The notes under the pieces were generated by a model that worked only from the letters and a program-made list of their open reading frames with translations, was not told the origin of the DNA and made no database searches. A program made the translations under genes and the position numbers. Below, piece by piece: positions 1 through 7,314 of a stretch of 17,855 nt of DNA. Within the stretch, counting starts at the first letter, position 1, and each line of letters opens with the position of its first letter. This stretch comes from Bacillota bacterium (GTDB taxonomy: Bacteria > Bacillota > Clostridia > Acetivibrionales > DSM-1351), in assembly GCA_023431385.1 (NCBI GenBank), contig JAEYWA010000256.1, positions 1 through 17,855 on the forward strand, given 5' to 3'.

Positions 1-56
1 TGAACATAAATCTAAATAAACCAAAAGAAACTATAAGCAATAAAAAAGGAGTTACC

Positions 57-1520
57 ATGTGTGATTTAGGGCAATGCTTACAATGTGAAAACCTTGACTG
101 CTTTGACGATAGAATGGATAAGATGCATGAGGAATGCGGAGTGTTCGGGGTGTATTCAACTGAAAATAGTGATGTTGATGTTGCAGGAATGACTTATTAT
201 GGCCTATACTCACTTCAGCACAGAGGACAGGAAAGCGCCGGTATTGCGGTAAGTGACAAGGAAACCATTGTATTTCACAAAGATATGGGATTGGTGCCAG
301 AGATTTTCGATAAGGTTGTTTTAACTCATCTCCAGGGTACAATGGCAGTAGGCCATGTCAGGTATTCAACAACCGGCGCCAGCCGCCGCGAGAATGCGCA
401 GCCTATAGTTGTTAGATCCAGAAACGGACAAATTGCCCTTGCCCATAACGGTAATATTGTCAATGCTTCCATACTAAGAGAGCAGATGGAAGAAGGCGGA
501 ACAATTTTTCAGACAACAAACGACACCGAAGTTCTTGTTAATCTCATTACAAAGCACAGTATTACTTCTGAAACAATAGAAGAAGCAGTGGAAAAAATGA
601 TGAGGGATGTAGAAGGCTCTTACGGTCTTATACTGATGACAGCAAACAAAATGCTTGGAGCAAGAGATCCCTTTGGTATAAGGCCTTTATGTATAGGCAA
701 AACTTCCACCTGCTATGTTATTGCTTCGGAGTCCTGCGCACTTGATGCGGTAAATGCCGAGTTTATCAGAGATATTGAACCAGGTGAAATAGTTACCATA
801 GAAAATAACGAAATCAAATCAATCAGAGCATTCAATAATAAGGATACAAAGCTGTGTATCTTTGAATTTGTTTATTTTGCACGACCTGACAGTGTTATTG
901 ACGGCGCTAGTGTACAGCAGTCCAGATATGAGGCCGGGAAAAGGTTGGCTATTGAGCATCCTGTTGATGCTGATGTTGTTATTGGTGTTCCCGATTCGGG
1001 AATATCGGCCGCTATCGGTTTTTCAAAACAGTCTGGAATTCCTTACGGTGAAGGTATCGTAAAGAACAGATATGTAGGTAGAACCTTTATCCAGCCTAGT
1101 CAGGGTATGAGAGAAGTTGCCGTAAGAATAAAGCACAACGCCATTAAAAAGACCATTGAGGGCAAAAGGGTCGTTATTATAGATGATTCAATAGTAAGAG
1201 GAACAACTACAAGAAGAATAGTTAAAATATTAAAAAAAGCGGGTGCTAAAGAGGTGCATATGAGAGTCAGCTCACCGCCCCTTAAGTTTCCCTGCTACTT
1301 TGGCATAGACATTTCCTCCAGAAAAGAACTTGTTGCAGATAAGCTTTCGGTGGAGGAAATAAGAGAAATGATATGCTCAGATTCACTGGGTTATCTTAGT
1401 CTTGAAGGACTGCTGAAGACTCCTGTGGATTCCAGATGCAGCTTCTGTTCAGCTTGTCTGACAGGTGATTACCCTATAGAGGTTCCTGCAGAGGGTGATA
1501 AATTCAGCTGTGGTTCATAA
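57..1520 (+). CDS. purF: Amidophosphoribosyltransferase (glutamine PRPP amidotransferase)
   Basis: Catalyses the committed step of purine synthesis: PRPP plus glutamine gives phosphoribosylamine. The protein has 487 residues. An N-terminal Ntn glutaminase domain has its nucleophile at Cys27 in HEECGVFG, so residues 1-26 should be a self-cleaved propeptide. The C-terminal phosphoribosyltransferase domain carries the PRPP loop IIDDSIVRGTTT (374-385). Cysteines expected to hold the [4Fe-4S] cluster of the B. subtilis-type enzyme are present at C267, C413, C461 and C464, with a further C467. Start choice: AAGGAG at 46-51 sits 5 nt before this ATG, while the later in-frame ATGs (114, 123) have no comparable site. 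The propeptide is odd: Cys2, Cys7, Cys10 and Cys15 form CX4CX2CX4C. The TGA at 1-3 could be the stop of an upstream gene, but this cannot be decided. First gene of the visible pur cluster; purM follows after 58 nt. Confidence 0.97.
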   Translation: MCDLGQCLQCENLDCFDDRMDKMHEECGVFGVYSTENSDVDVAGMTYYGLYSLQHRGQESAGIAVSDKETIVFHKDMGLVPEIFDKVVLTHLQGTMAVGHVRYSTTGASRRENAQPIVVRSRNGQIALAHNGNIVNASILREQMEEGGTIFQTTNDTEVLVNLITKHSITSETIEEAVEKMMRDVEGSYGLILMTANKMLGARDPFGIRPLCIGKTSTCYVIASESCALDAVNAEFIRDIEPGEIVTIENNEIKSIRAFNNKDTKLCIFEFVYFARPDSVIDGASVQQSRYEAGKRLAIEHPVDADVVIGVPDSGISAAIGFSKQSGIPYGEGIVKNRYVGRTFIQPSQGMREVAVRIKHNAIKKTIEGKRVVIIDDSIVRGTTTRRIVKILKKAGAKEVHMRVSSPPLKFPCYFGIDISSRKELVADKLSVEEIREMICSDSLGYLSLEGLLKTPVDSRCSFCSACLTGDYPIEVPAEGDKFSCGS

Positions 1521-1530
1521 AGGATATATA

Positions 1531-1558
1531 TTTTCATTACTATTTGCGTACGCGCTAT
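1531..1558 (+). repeat. Leader element shared with the yqeK upstream region (copy 1)
   Basis: This 28-nt stretch upstream of purM matches 11345-11372 upstream of yqeK at 23 of 28 positions without gaps. Both begin TTTTCAT and end GCGCTAT. The copies lie 48 and 47 nt before their start codons, so position is conserved as well as sequence. Each contains a promoter-like pair with a 17-bp spacer (TTCATT/TATGCG here). Whether this is a promoter, an RNA leader or a small dispersed repeat is not resolved. Confidence 0.45.
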
Positions 1559-1565
1559 GCGCGTA
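1549..1565 (+). other. Perfect GC-rich inverted repeat just upstream of the purM ribosome binding site
   Basis: TACGCGC at 1549-1555 and GCGCGTA at 1559-1565 are perfect complements around a TAT loop. This gives a 7-bp stem that ends 3 nt before the purM Shine-Dalgarno site (GGGAG, 1569-1573). No T-run follows, so it is not an intrinsic terminator. It could tune translation of purM or act as a processing or stability element in the operon mRNA; that role is inferred. Confidence 0.5.
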
Positions 1566-1578
1566 GATGGGAGATAAT

Positions 1579-2601
1579 ATGACAACTTACAGAGATGCAG
1601 GTGTTGATGTTGAAGCGGGTTATGAAGCGGTTAAATTAATGAAGAACCATGTAAAAAGAACATTCAGACCCGAGGTTATGACTGAGCTGGGGGGCTTCGG
1701 CGGTTTATTCACCCTTGACAAATCCAAATATGAAGAGCCTGTTCTGGTATCAGGTACCGATGGGGTAGGAACAAAGCTTAAAATGGCTTTTTTACTTAAA
1801 AAGCATGATACCGTGGGTATTGACTGTGTTGCAATGTGCGTAAACGATATTGTGTGCAGCGGTGCTGAACCATTATTTTTCCTTGATTATGTGGCAGTGG
1901 GAAAAAATTATCCTGAAAAGGTTGCAGAAATTGTCAAAGGGGTTGCGGAAGGTTGTGTAATGTCAGGCTGTGCCTTGATCGGCGGTGAAACGGCTGAAAT
2001 GCCAGGCTTTTATCCTGTAGATGAATATGATCTGGCTGGATTTACTGTGGGAATAGTTGACAAGAAAAAAATTATTGACGGTAAAAAAATTAAAGCAGGA
2101 GACAAGCTTATTGGGCTTCCTTCATCAGGCATCCACAGTAACGGTTATTCTCTTGTTCGTAAACTGATTAATCCCACAGAAAAGAACCTGATGGAATATG
2201 TTGAGAAATTAGGCTGTACACTGGGAGAAGAACTTTTAAAGCCTACAAAAATATATGTCAAAACCGTACTTGACTTAATTTCAAAGTACGAAATAAAAGG
2301 AATATCACATATTACCGGTGGCGGCTTTATTGAAAATATTCCAAGAATGGTACCTGAAGGGTTAAGAGTCAATATAGAAAGGGGAACCTGGCCTGTACTT
2401 CCTATTTTTGAATTACTCAGGGACTTGGGCAATATGAAGGACGGAGATATATTTAATACCTTCAACATTGGAATCGGTATGGTTATGGCTGTAGACAGTG
2501 AAAAGGCAGATGAGATAGTAGCTTATCTGAAATCTGTTGGTGAAGCTGCCTATATTATTGGTGCTATCAGCGAAGGTGAAACAGGGGTTGAAATAATATA
2601 A
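1579..2601 (+). CDS. purM: Phosphoribosylformylglycinamidine cyclo-ligase (AIR synthetase)
   Basis: Converts FGAM to aminoimidazole ribotide using ATP, the fifth step of purine synthesis. Family motifs seen (340-residue numbering): the N-terminal YRDAGVD (4-10), nucleotide-loop-type SGTDGVGTKLK (58-68), GGETAEMPGFY (135-145), SSGIHSNGYSLV (182-193) and HITGGGFIENIPR (244-256). Length is normal for the family. Start choice: an in-frame ATG at 1567 has no ribosome binding site and abuts a hairpin. The ATG at 1579 has GGGAG at 1569-1573 with 5-nt spacing and gives MTTYRDAGVD, which matches the usual PurM N-terminus. Lies 58 nt after purF and 13 nt before purN, so very probably cotranscribed. Confidence 0.96.
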   Translation: MTTYRDAGVDVEAGYEAVKLMKNHVKRTFRPEVMTELGGFGGLFTLDKSKYEEPVLVSGTDGVGTKLKMAFLLKKHDTVGIDCVAMCVNDIVCSGAEPLFFLDYVAVGKNYPEKVAEIVKGVAEGCVMSGCALIGGETAEMPGFYPVDEYDLAGFTVGIVDKKKIIDGKKIKAGDKLIGLPSSGIHSNGYSLVRKLINPTEKNLMEYVEKLGCTLGEELLKPTKIYVKTVLDLISKYEIKGISHITGGGFIENIPRMVPEGLRVNIERGTWPVLPIFELLRDLGNMKDGDIFNTFNIGIGMVMAVDSEKADEIVAYLKSVGEAAYIIGAISEGETGVEII

Positions 2602-2614
2602 CGCGGAGGCAAAT

Positions 2615-3238
2615 ATGCTGAGGATAGGCGTATTGGTGTCTGGAGGAGGTTCAAATCTTCAGGCAATAATTGACAAGATAGAGAGCGGGTATATCAAAAA
2701 CGTGCAAATCGTTACCGTTGTATCCAGCAAGCCCGGGGTATATGCTCTAGAGAGGGCAAGTAAGCATGGAATAAATGGAACTGTTATTTCAAGAAAATCC
2801 TTTGATAATATAGATGAATACGATCAGGCTCTAATCGACCATTTCAGAGAATATAAGGTCGAACTTGTGGTTATGGCGGGTTTCCTTTCAATTCTGGGAG
2901 AGCGCTTCAACAAGTATTATACCAGCAGGGTAATCAATGTTCACCCTTCCTTGATTCCAGCTTTTTGCGGCAAGGGATTTTACGGAATAATCCCACATAG
3001 ACATGTGTTGGAAACAGGAGTCAAGGTAACTGGAGCTACGGTGCATTTTGTGGAACTGGAGGCCGATACCGGGCCTATTATATTGCAAAAGGCAGTTTAT
3101 GTAGAAGATAATGATACACCTGAGAGTCTGCAGAAAAGAGTTATGGAACAGGCTGAATGGGAGATACTTCCTGAGGCAATAAAGCTGTTTGCCGAGAATA
3201 AGTTGGTTATTGAAGGCAACAGGGTCAAAATTGTTTAG
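2615..3238 (+). CDS. purN: Phosphoribosylglycinamide formyltransferase (GAR transformylase)
   Basis: Transfers the formyl group of 10-formyltetrahydrofolate to glycinamide ribotide. The 207-residue protein has the phosphate-binding loop LVSGGGSNLQAI (7-18). The catalytic trio corresponding to E. coli Asn106, His108 and Asp144 is present as N108 and H110 in INVHPSLIPAF and D151 in EADTGPIILQ. The loop after HPSLIP reads FCGKGFYG rather than the E. coli-type YPGLHTH; I recall this as a Gram-positive variant. GGAGG at 2605-2609 lies 5 nt before the ATG. The gap to purM is only 13 nt. The folate-dependent PurN is present; the formate-dependent PurT is not seen in this window. Confidence 0.95.
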   Translation: MLRIGVLVSGGGSNLQAIIDKIESGYIKNVQIVTVVSSKPGVYALERASKHGINGTVISRKSFDNIDEYDQALIDHFREYKVELVVMAGFLSILGERFNKYYTSRVINVHPSLIPAFCGKGFYGIIPHRHVLETGVKVTGATVHFVELEADTGPIILQKAVYVEDNDTPESLQKRVMEQAEWEILPEAIKLFAENKLVIEGNRVKIV

Positions 3239-3307
3239 ACCTCAATTATCAGTTGAGTAAATTTATATTTAAAATAACTATTATTTTTGATTGGAGGCTT
3301 TAGGTTT

Positions 3308-4852
3308 ATGATTAAGCGTGCATTAATTAGTGTATCGGACAAGACAGGAATAGTGGATTTTGCTTCTGCTCTGGCTGCTAAAGGCGTGGAGATAATTTCT
3401 ACGGGAGGAACAGCTAAAGCATTGTCTGACGCAGGTTTAAAGGTTATAAATATTTCAGACATAACAGGTTTTCCTGAATGTCTGGATGGAAGAGTAAAGA
3501 CGCTTCACCCGAAGGTTCACGCAGGACTCCTTGCAATAAGAAGCAATGAAGAGCACATGGAGCAAATAAAGGAACTGGGTGTTGAAACAATTGATATAGT
3601 TGTAATAAACCTATACCCGTTTAAACAAACAATATTAAAAGGAAATGTAGAGCTTGAAGAAGCTATTGAAAATATTGATATAGGCGGACCCACAATGTTA
3701 AGGGCAGCTGCCAAGAATTATCAGGACGTTGCTGTTGTAGTAGACCCAGCCGACTATGAGAAAGTTCTTTCAGAATTGAATGAAACAGGCGACGTCAGTG
3801 TAAAAACCAAATTCAGACTTGCTTACAAGGTATTTGAGCACACCAGCCATTATGACACACTGATAGCTAAATATCTCAGAGATACTCTGGGAGATATTGA
3901 TTTCCCTGATACCCTTTCACTTACCTATGAGAAGGTACAGGATATGCGTTACGGAGAAAACCCACATCAGAAGGCCGTATTCTATAAGGAAGTGGGCGCA
4001 AACAGGGGACTGCTTCCAAGTGCTGTTCAGCTTCACGGTAAGGAATTGTCCTATAATAATATAAATGATACCAATGGCGCAATAGAACTGGTTAAGGAAT
4101 TTGACGAGCCTACAGTAGTAGCCGTAAAGCATACCAATCCATGTGGTGTGGGCAGTGCTTCAGCAATCTATGAAGCCTATATGAGAGCATATGAATCAGA
4201 CCCTGTATCAATATTCGGAGGAATCATTGCTGCAAACAGGGAAATTGATGCTAAAACCGCTGAAGAAATAAACAAGATTTTTGTTGAAATAGTTGTAGCT
4301 CCATCCTTCTCAGAAGAGGCTTATGCAATTCTTTCCCAGAAAAAGAATATCAGATTGCTGAAACTTGAGAGAATTGCAGAAAAAGTACCAGCCGATACTC
4401 TTGATATGAAGAAGGTTTGCGGCGGTCTTTTGGTTCAAAAGTACAACAATCAGTTGTTTAACGAAGAAGAGCTTAAGGTTGTAACAGATGTTAAGCCAAC
4501 AAAGGAACAGATGGAAGACCTTATATTCGCTATGAAGGTTGTTAAGCACACAAAGTCAAATGGTATAGCGCTGGCCAAGGGCAAGATGACAATAGGTGTG
4601 GGACCTGGACAGACAAACAGAATAGTTCCTACAAGAGTTGCAATAGAATATGCTGGTGAGAGATCAAAGGGTGCAGTTATGGCATCGGATGCTTTCTTCC
4701 CCTTTGAGGATTGTGTTGAGGCTGCAGCAGCAGCAGGTATCAAGGCAATAATTCAGCCCGGCGGATCATTAAATGACCAGAAAGCTATCGATGCCTGCAA
4801 TAAATACGGTATAGCAATGCTATTCACAGGCATGAGACATTTCAAGCACTAG
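3308..4852 (+). CDS. purH: Bifunctional AICAR transformylase / IMP cyclohydrolase
   Basis: Carries out the last two steps to IMP: formylation of AICAR with 10-formyl-THF, then ring closure. Residues 1-200 are the MGS-like IMP cyclohydrolase domain, opening KRALISVSDKTGI, with STGGTAKAL (31-39), LDGRVKTLHPKVHAGLL (59-75) and NLYPF (101-105). The remainder is the transformylase domain with MRYGENPHQ (213-221), the catalytic KHTNPCG (K274, H275) and GVGPGQTNR (430-438). It ends in the conserved MRHFKH. The protein is 514 residues, a normal length. Start choice: the frame is open back to a TTG at 3287, but that would lie ahead of the GGAGG at 3293-3297. The ATG at 3308 follows that site by 10 nt and gives the family N-terminus. 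Confidence 0.96.
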   Translation: MIKRALISVSDKTGIVDFASALAAKGVEIISTGGTAKALSDAGLKVINISDITGFPECLDGRVKTLHPKVHAGLLAIRSNEEHMEQIKELGVETIDIVVINLYPFKQTILKGNVELEEAIENIDIGGPTMLRAAAKNYQDVAVVVDPADYEKVLSELNETGDVSVKTKFRLAYKVFEHTSHYDTLIAKYLRDTLGDIDFPDTLSLTYEKVQDMRYGENPHQKAVFYKEVGANRGLLPSAVQLHGKELSYNNINDTNGAIELVKEFDEPTVVAVKHTNPCGVGSASAIYEAYMRAYESDPVSIFGGIIAANREIDAKTAEEINKIFVEIVVAPSFSEEAYAILSQKKNIRLLKLERIAEKVPADTLDMKKVCGGLLVQKYNNQLFNEEELKVVTDVKPTKEQMEDLIFAMKVVKHTKSNGIALAKGKMTIGVGPGQTNRIVPTRVAIEYAGERSKGAVMASDAFFPFEDCVEAAAAAGIKAIIQPGGSLNDQKAIDACNKYGIAMLFTGMRHFKH

Positions 4853-5029
4853 GAACCGTTGAGATTGTCGCAAAAATTCAGTCTATTTATATCAACTTTA
4901 GCAGGATATATGTAAATTGTACTGTAACTAATTAATTTTGAACTGATAGATCTCATTTTGAATGTATCAATCTTGATATTTCTCGCGTGTACAACTTAGA
5001 TATATGGGAAGTTTGGTGATGGAGGTTAT
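4853..5029. other. Longest gap in the pur cluster (177 nt), possible weak internal promoter
   Basis: This AT-rich spacer separates purH from purD. No hairpin terminator is apparent after purH. A promoter-like pair, TTGATA at 4973-4978 and TAGATA at 4997-5002, is separated by 18 bp and could add an internal start for purD. The -10 match is imperfect, so this is a weak call. Confidence 0.25.
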
Positions 5030-6289
5030 ATGAAGGTTTTAGTTGTTGGCGGCGGCGGAAGAGAACATGCAATAGTCTGGAAACTCTCCCAGAGCCCCAA
5101 GATAGAGAAATTGTACTGTGCGCCTGGGAATGGAGGGATTTCGAAGCTTGCTACCTGTGTTTCCATTAAGGCTACAGATATCGAAGGAATAGTAAATTTC
5201 TCAAAAGAGAATAAAATAGATTTAGTTATGGTAGCACCAGATGACCCTCTGGTATCCGGAATGGTTGATGCGCTGGAGGCTGCAGGTATCAGAGCCTTCG
5301 GTCCTGTCAAAGCGGCGGCTATCATTGAGGGCAGCAAAGCTTTTTCAAAGGATCTGATGAAGAAGTACAACATCCCTACTGCCGCCTATGAAGTATTTGA
5401 CAGCAGTGAAAAGGCCCTGAAGTATCTTGATACCTGCAGCGCACCTATTGTTGTGAAGGCAGACGGTTTAGCCTTGGGAAAAGGTGTTATAATTGCAAAA
5501 ACACTGGATGAAGCAAAAGCAGCAGTGGACAGTATTATGAATGACAGGGTATTTGGAGCTGCAGGAAACAGTGTTGTCATTGAACAATTTATTGAAGGTC
5601 CCGAAGTATCCATATTGGCCTTTACAGACGGAAAAACCGTTGTGCCTATGGTTTCTTCCCAGGATCACAAGCGTGTGTTTGACCACGATCAAGGGCCAAA
5701 TACTGGTGGAATGGGGACCTTCTCGCCAAGTTTGATTTATAACAGCAAGCTGGCAGAACAATGTATGAAGGAAATATACCTGCCTACTATAGATGCTATG
5801 AATAACGAAGACCGAAAATTTAAAGGGATTCTCTATTTTGGTCTGATGATTACTAAAGACGGGCCCAAGGTTATCGAATACAATGCTCGTTTTGGAGATC
5901 CCGAAACACAGGTTGTGCTTCCCAGATTGAAAACCGATTTACTTGATATATTCAACGCAATTATAGATGAGAAGCTGGCTGAAATACAAATTGAGTGGAG
6001 TGATAATGCAGCCGTATGTGTTATAGCCGCCTCGGGCGGTTATCCAGGAAAATATGCTACCGGCCTTGAGATAAGCGGTCTGGAAGAGGCTGAAGCAGAT
6101 GAAAACACAATCATATTCCATGCCGGAACTTCTGAGAAGGGCGGTATGCTCTTTACAGCAGGCGGAAGGGTATTGGGAGTAACATCGGTAGAAGAAAATA
6201 TGGAAAAGGCAATAGGCAAAGCCTATGCAGGTATAGAAAAAATTAGCTTTGAAGGAATGCATTACAGAAAAGATATTGGAAGAAAGTAA
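5030..6289 (+). CDS. purD: Phosphoribosylamine-glycine ligase (GAR synthetase)
   Basis: ATP-grasp ligase joining glycine to phosphoribosylamine, the step directly after PurF. In 419 residues: the N-terminal domain begins MKVLVVGGGGREHAI (1-15), with APGNGGI (31-37). The ATP-grasp core has VVKADGLALGKGVII (141-155), VIEQFIEGPEVS (183-194) and QGPNTGGMGTFSP (221-233). The metal/ATP-binding end is EYNARFGDPETQ (283-294), followed by a C-terminal B-domain-like part. Length is typical. GGAGG at 5021-5025 lies 4 nt before the ATG. It is the last gene of the visible pur cluster and converges with the QW-repeat gene across a hairpin. Confidence 0.96.
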   Translation: MKVLVVGGGGREHAIVWKLSQSPKIEKLYCAPGNGGISKLATCVSIKATDIEGIVNFSKENKIDLVMVAPDDPLVSGMVDALEAAGIRAFGPVKAAAIIEGSKAFSKDLMKKYNIPTAAYEVFDSSEKALKYLDTCSAPIVVKADGLALGKGVIIAKTLDEAKAAVDSIMNDRVFGAAGNSVVIEQFIEGPEVSILAFTDGKTVVPMVSSQDHKRVFDHDQGPNTGGMGTFSPSLIYNSKLAEQCMKEIYLPTIDAMNNEDRKFKGILYFGLMITKDGPKVIEYNARFGDPETQVVLPRLKTDLLDIFNAIIDEKLAEIQIEWSDNAAVCVIAASGGYPGKYATGLEISGLEEAEADENTIIFHAGTSEKGGMLFTAGGRVLGVTSVEENMEKAIGKAYAGIEKISFEGMHYRKDIGRK

Positions 6290-6355
6290 AGCTAATAGAG
6301 AAAATATAAACGTTGATAAAATAGATATTAAGTACATCCATTAGTATGTTAAACA

Positions 6356-6395
6356 GAGCATCAATACTTAAAGTTACGTTTAAGTGTTGATGCTC
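6356..6395. terminator. Bidirectional hairpin between purD (+) and the QW-repeat gene (-)
   Basis: Arms 6356-6372 and 6379-6395 form a 17-bp stem with one G-U pair and a 6-nt loop. It sits between two converging genes, 66 nt past the purD stop and 24 nt past the stop of the - strand gene. The downstream tracts are only moderately T-rich on either strand (TGTTTCTGGGTTT on +, TGTTTAAC on -), so it is an atypical intrinsic terminator. Its placement nevertheless fits termination in both directions. Confidence 0.65.
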
Positions 6396-6419
6396 AAGCT
6401 GTTTCTGGGTTTCGTTTAC

Positions 6420-7223
6420 CTAATAAATTAACCCGGCATTTCTAAGATATCTCAATATATGTATAGCCGACCAGACTCTGTTATATGTGCCAAAAAGGTG
6501 AGGCCACCCTCCATCGGCTTCCTGTTTGCTTTTAATCATTTCAACAACCGAGTTATATAGACTACTTGGTATGGCTATATCGTCTTCAATCATGCCGATT
6601 GCTTGCTGCCAACCGAATTGAGCTTCCTTAGGCATAATAATATCCATGCACCATTGCATTATTTTTGAAGATTCAGCAAGCTCGGGAAGTAATGAAAAAG
6701 CATTCGAATAACCTACTGCAGACCAAAAGTCATTTTTTAGAGAAACCTCATTAAATATACTTAACAAATATGATAGTGCGGATTCTCTCATTTCTTTTTC
6801 AGGTACCTCCAATCTGATCAACCATTTTAAAATCATCCCTGTCTTGAATTCAGTATAAATACCCGGACCCATATAAGGTGGATGAGGATACTTTACAATA
6901 TCTTTTGGATCATCCCACATACCGTTACTATACTGTGAATTTTTAAGATAGCTTATAGTGTTTTTAAATAACTCACTTTCCCTTAATTTGAATTTGAATA
7001 TATATCCTAAAGCAGCTATAGTTGTATTTGGGGTACTAAGCGGGCCGGGATATTCGATTTCCAGACCGTTTGACCAGCCACCATCTGAATTTTGATAACG
7101 CGATAATTCCTCTATAACCCTATGCCTTTCACTCCTGCCTGAGATACACTCCAAACAGGCATTCTGCAGAGTTGTTCCCTCTTCTGAAATGTATTTTTCA
7201 GCTTTATTAATAAGTAGCTTCAT
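6420..7223 (-). CDS. QW-repeat (terpenoid cyclase / prenyltransferase-like alpha-toroid) protein, function unknown
   Basis: Protein of 267 residues with three QX3GXW motifs: QNSDGGW (44-50), QYSNGMW (97-103) and QEADGGW (234-240). These are the stacking repeats of squalene-hopene cyclases and related alpha/alpha-toroid proteins. It is less than half the length of a full cyclase (about 630 residues) and has no DXDD protonation motif (nearest is IEDD, 212-215). It may therefore be a single-toroid protein rather than a true cyclase. No signal peptide or membrane helix is evident. Start choice: the frame is open to a TTG at 7256, but that codon touches the -10 element. The ATG at 7223 has GGGGGT 7 nt upstream and gives MKLLINKAEKY. 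It lies downstream of the merR gene on the same strand and has its own MerR-type promoter, so it is probably the main target of that regulator. The substrate is unknown. Confidence 0.75.
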   Translation of the reverse strand: MKLLINKAEKYISEEGTTLQNACLECISGRSERHRVIEELSRYQNSDGGWSNGLEIEYPGPLSTPNTTIAALGYIFKFKLRESELFKNTISYLKNSQYSNGMWDDPKDIVKYPHPPYMGPGIYTEFKTGMILKWLIRLEVPEKEMRESALSYLLSIFNEVSLKNDFWSAVGYSNAFSLLPELAESSKIMQWCMDIIMPKEAQFGWQQAIGMIEDDIAIPSSLYNSVVEMIKSKQEADGGWPHLFGTYNRVWSAIHILRYLRNAGLIY

Positions 7224-7256
7224 AAATTTGACCCCCGTATTATTATTTCTATACAA

Positions 7257-7287
7257 ATAATAAGGTCTCCAGTTAATGGAGGGTCAA
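7257..7287 (-). promoter_or_regulatory. MerR-type promoter/operator with 19-bp spacer for the QW-repeat gene
   Basis: On the - strand, -35 TTGACC (7287-7282) and -10 TATTAT (7262-7257) are separated by exactly 19 bp. This is the over-long spacing typical of promoters activated by MerR-family proteins through DNA distortion. The spacer holds the dyad CTCCA-TTAAC-TGGAG (7281-7267), centred between the two hexamers as in BmrR- and SoxR-type operators. Predicted transcription starts near 7250, about 27 nt before the ATG at 7223. The adjacent merR gene encodes the obvious candidate activator. Confidence 0.8.
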
Positions 7288-7292
7288 GTGTT

Positions 7293-7314
7293 AATTCAAA
7301 ATAAATTTTGAATT
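7293..7314. other. AT-rich palindrome at the merR stop codon
   Basis: AATTCAAAAT (7293-7302) and ATTTTGAATT (7305-7314) are perfect complements with a 2-nt centre, starting right at the end of the merR gene. There are few G-C pairs and no T-run on the - strand. It may slow or partly end merR transcription before the downstream promoter, or bind a protein; neither is shown. Confidence 0.35.

Noticed and set aside
1..56. Purine riboswitch or PurR box controlling the pur cluster
   Set aside because: Only 56 nt precede purF and no aptamer-like or PurR-box sequence is visible. The operon promoter is probably outside the window.
3241..3257. Hairpin after purN (CTCAA/TTGAG) as a terminator
   Set aside because: A short AT-rich stem with a wobble pair and no T-run, inside an apparent operon. 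It cannot be told from chance.
3287..3307. TTG start for purH adding seven residues
   Set aside because: It lies before the GGAGG site, and the added residues are just the translated ribosome binding region. The ATG at 3308 gives the family N-terminus.
5026..5761. Long open frames on the strand opposite purD and other genes
   Set aside because: They lie wholly within well-supported genes, lack ribosome binding sites and encode no recognisable motifs. They are antisense shadows.
7224..7256. Longer N-terminus for the QW-repeat protein, starting at a TTG
   Set aside because: The TTG touches the -10 element of the promoter, so it would lie upstream of the predicted transcript start, and it has no ribosome binding site. 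The ATG at 7223 has one.
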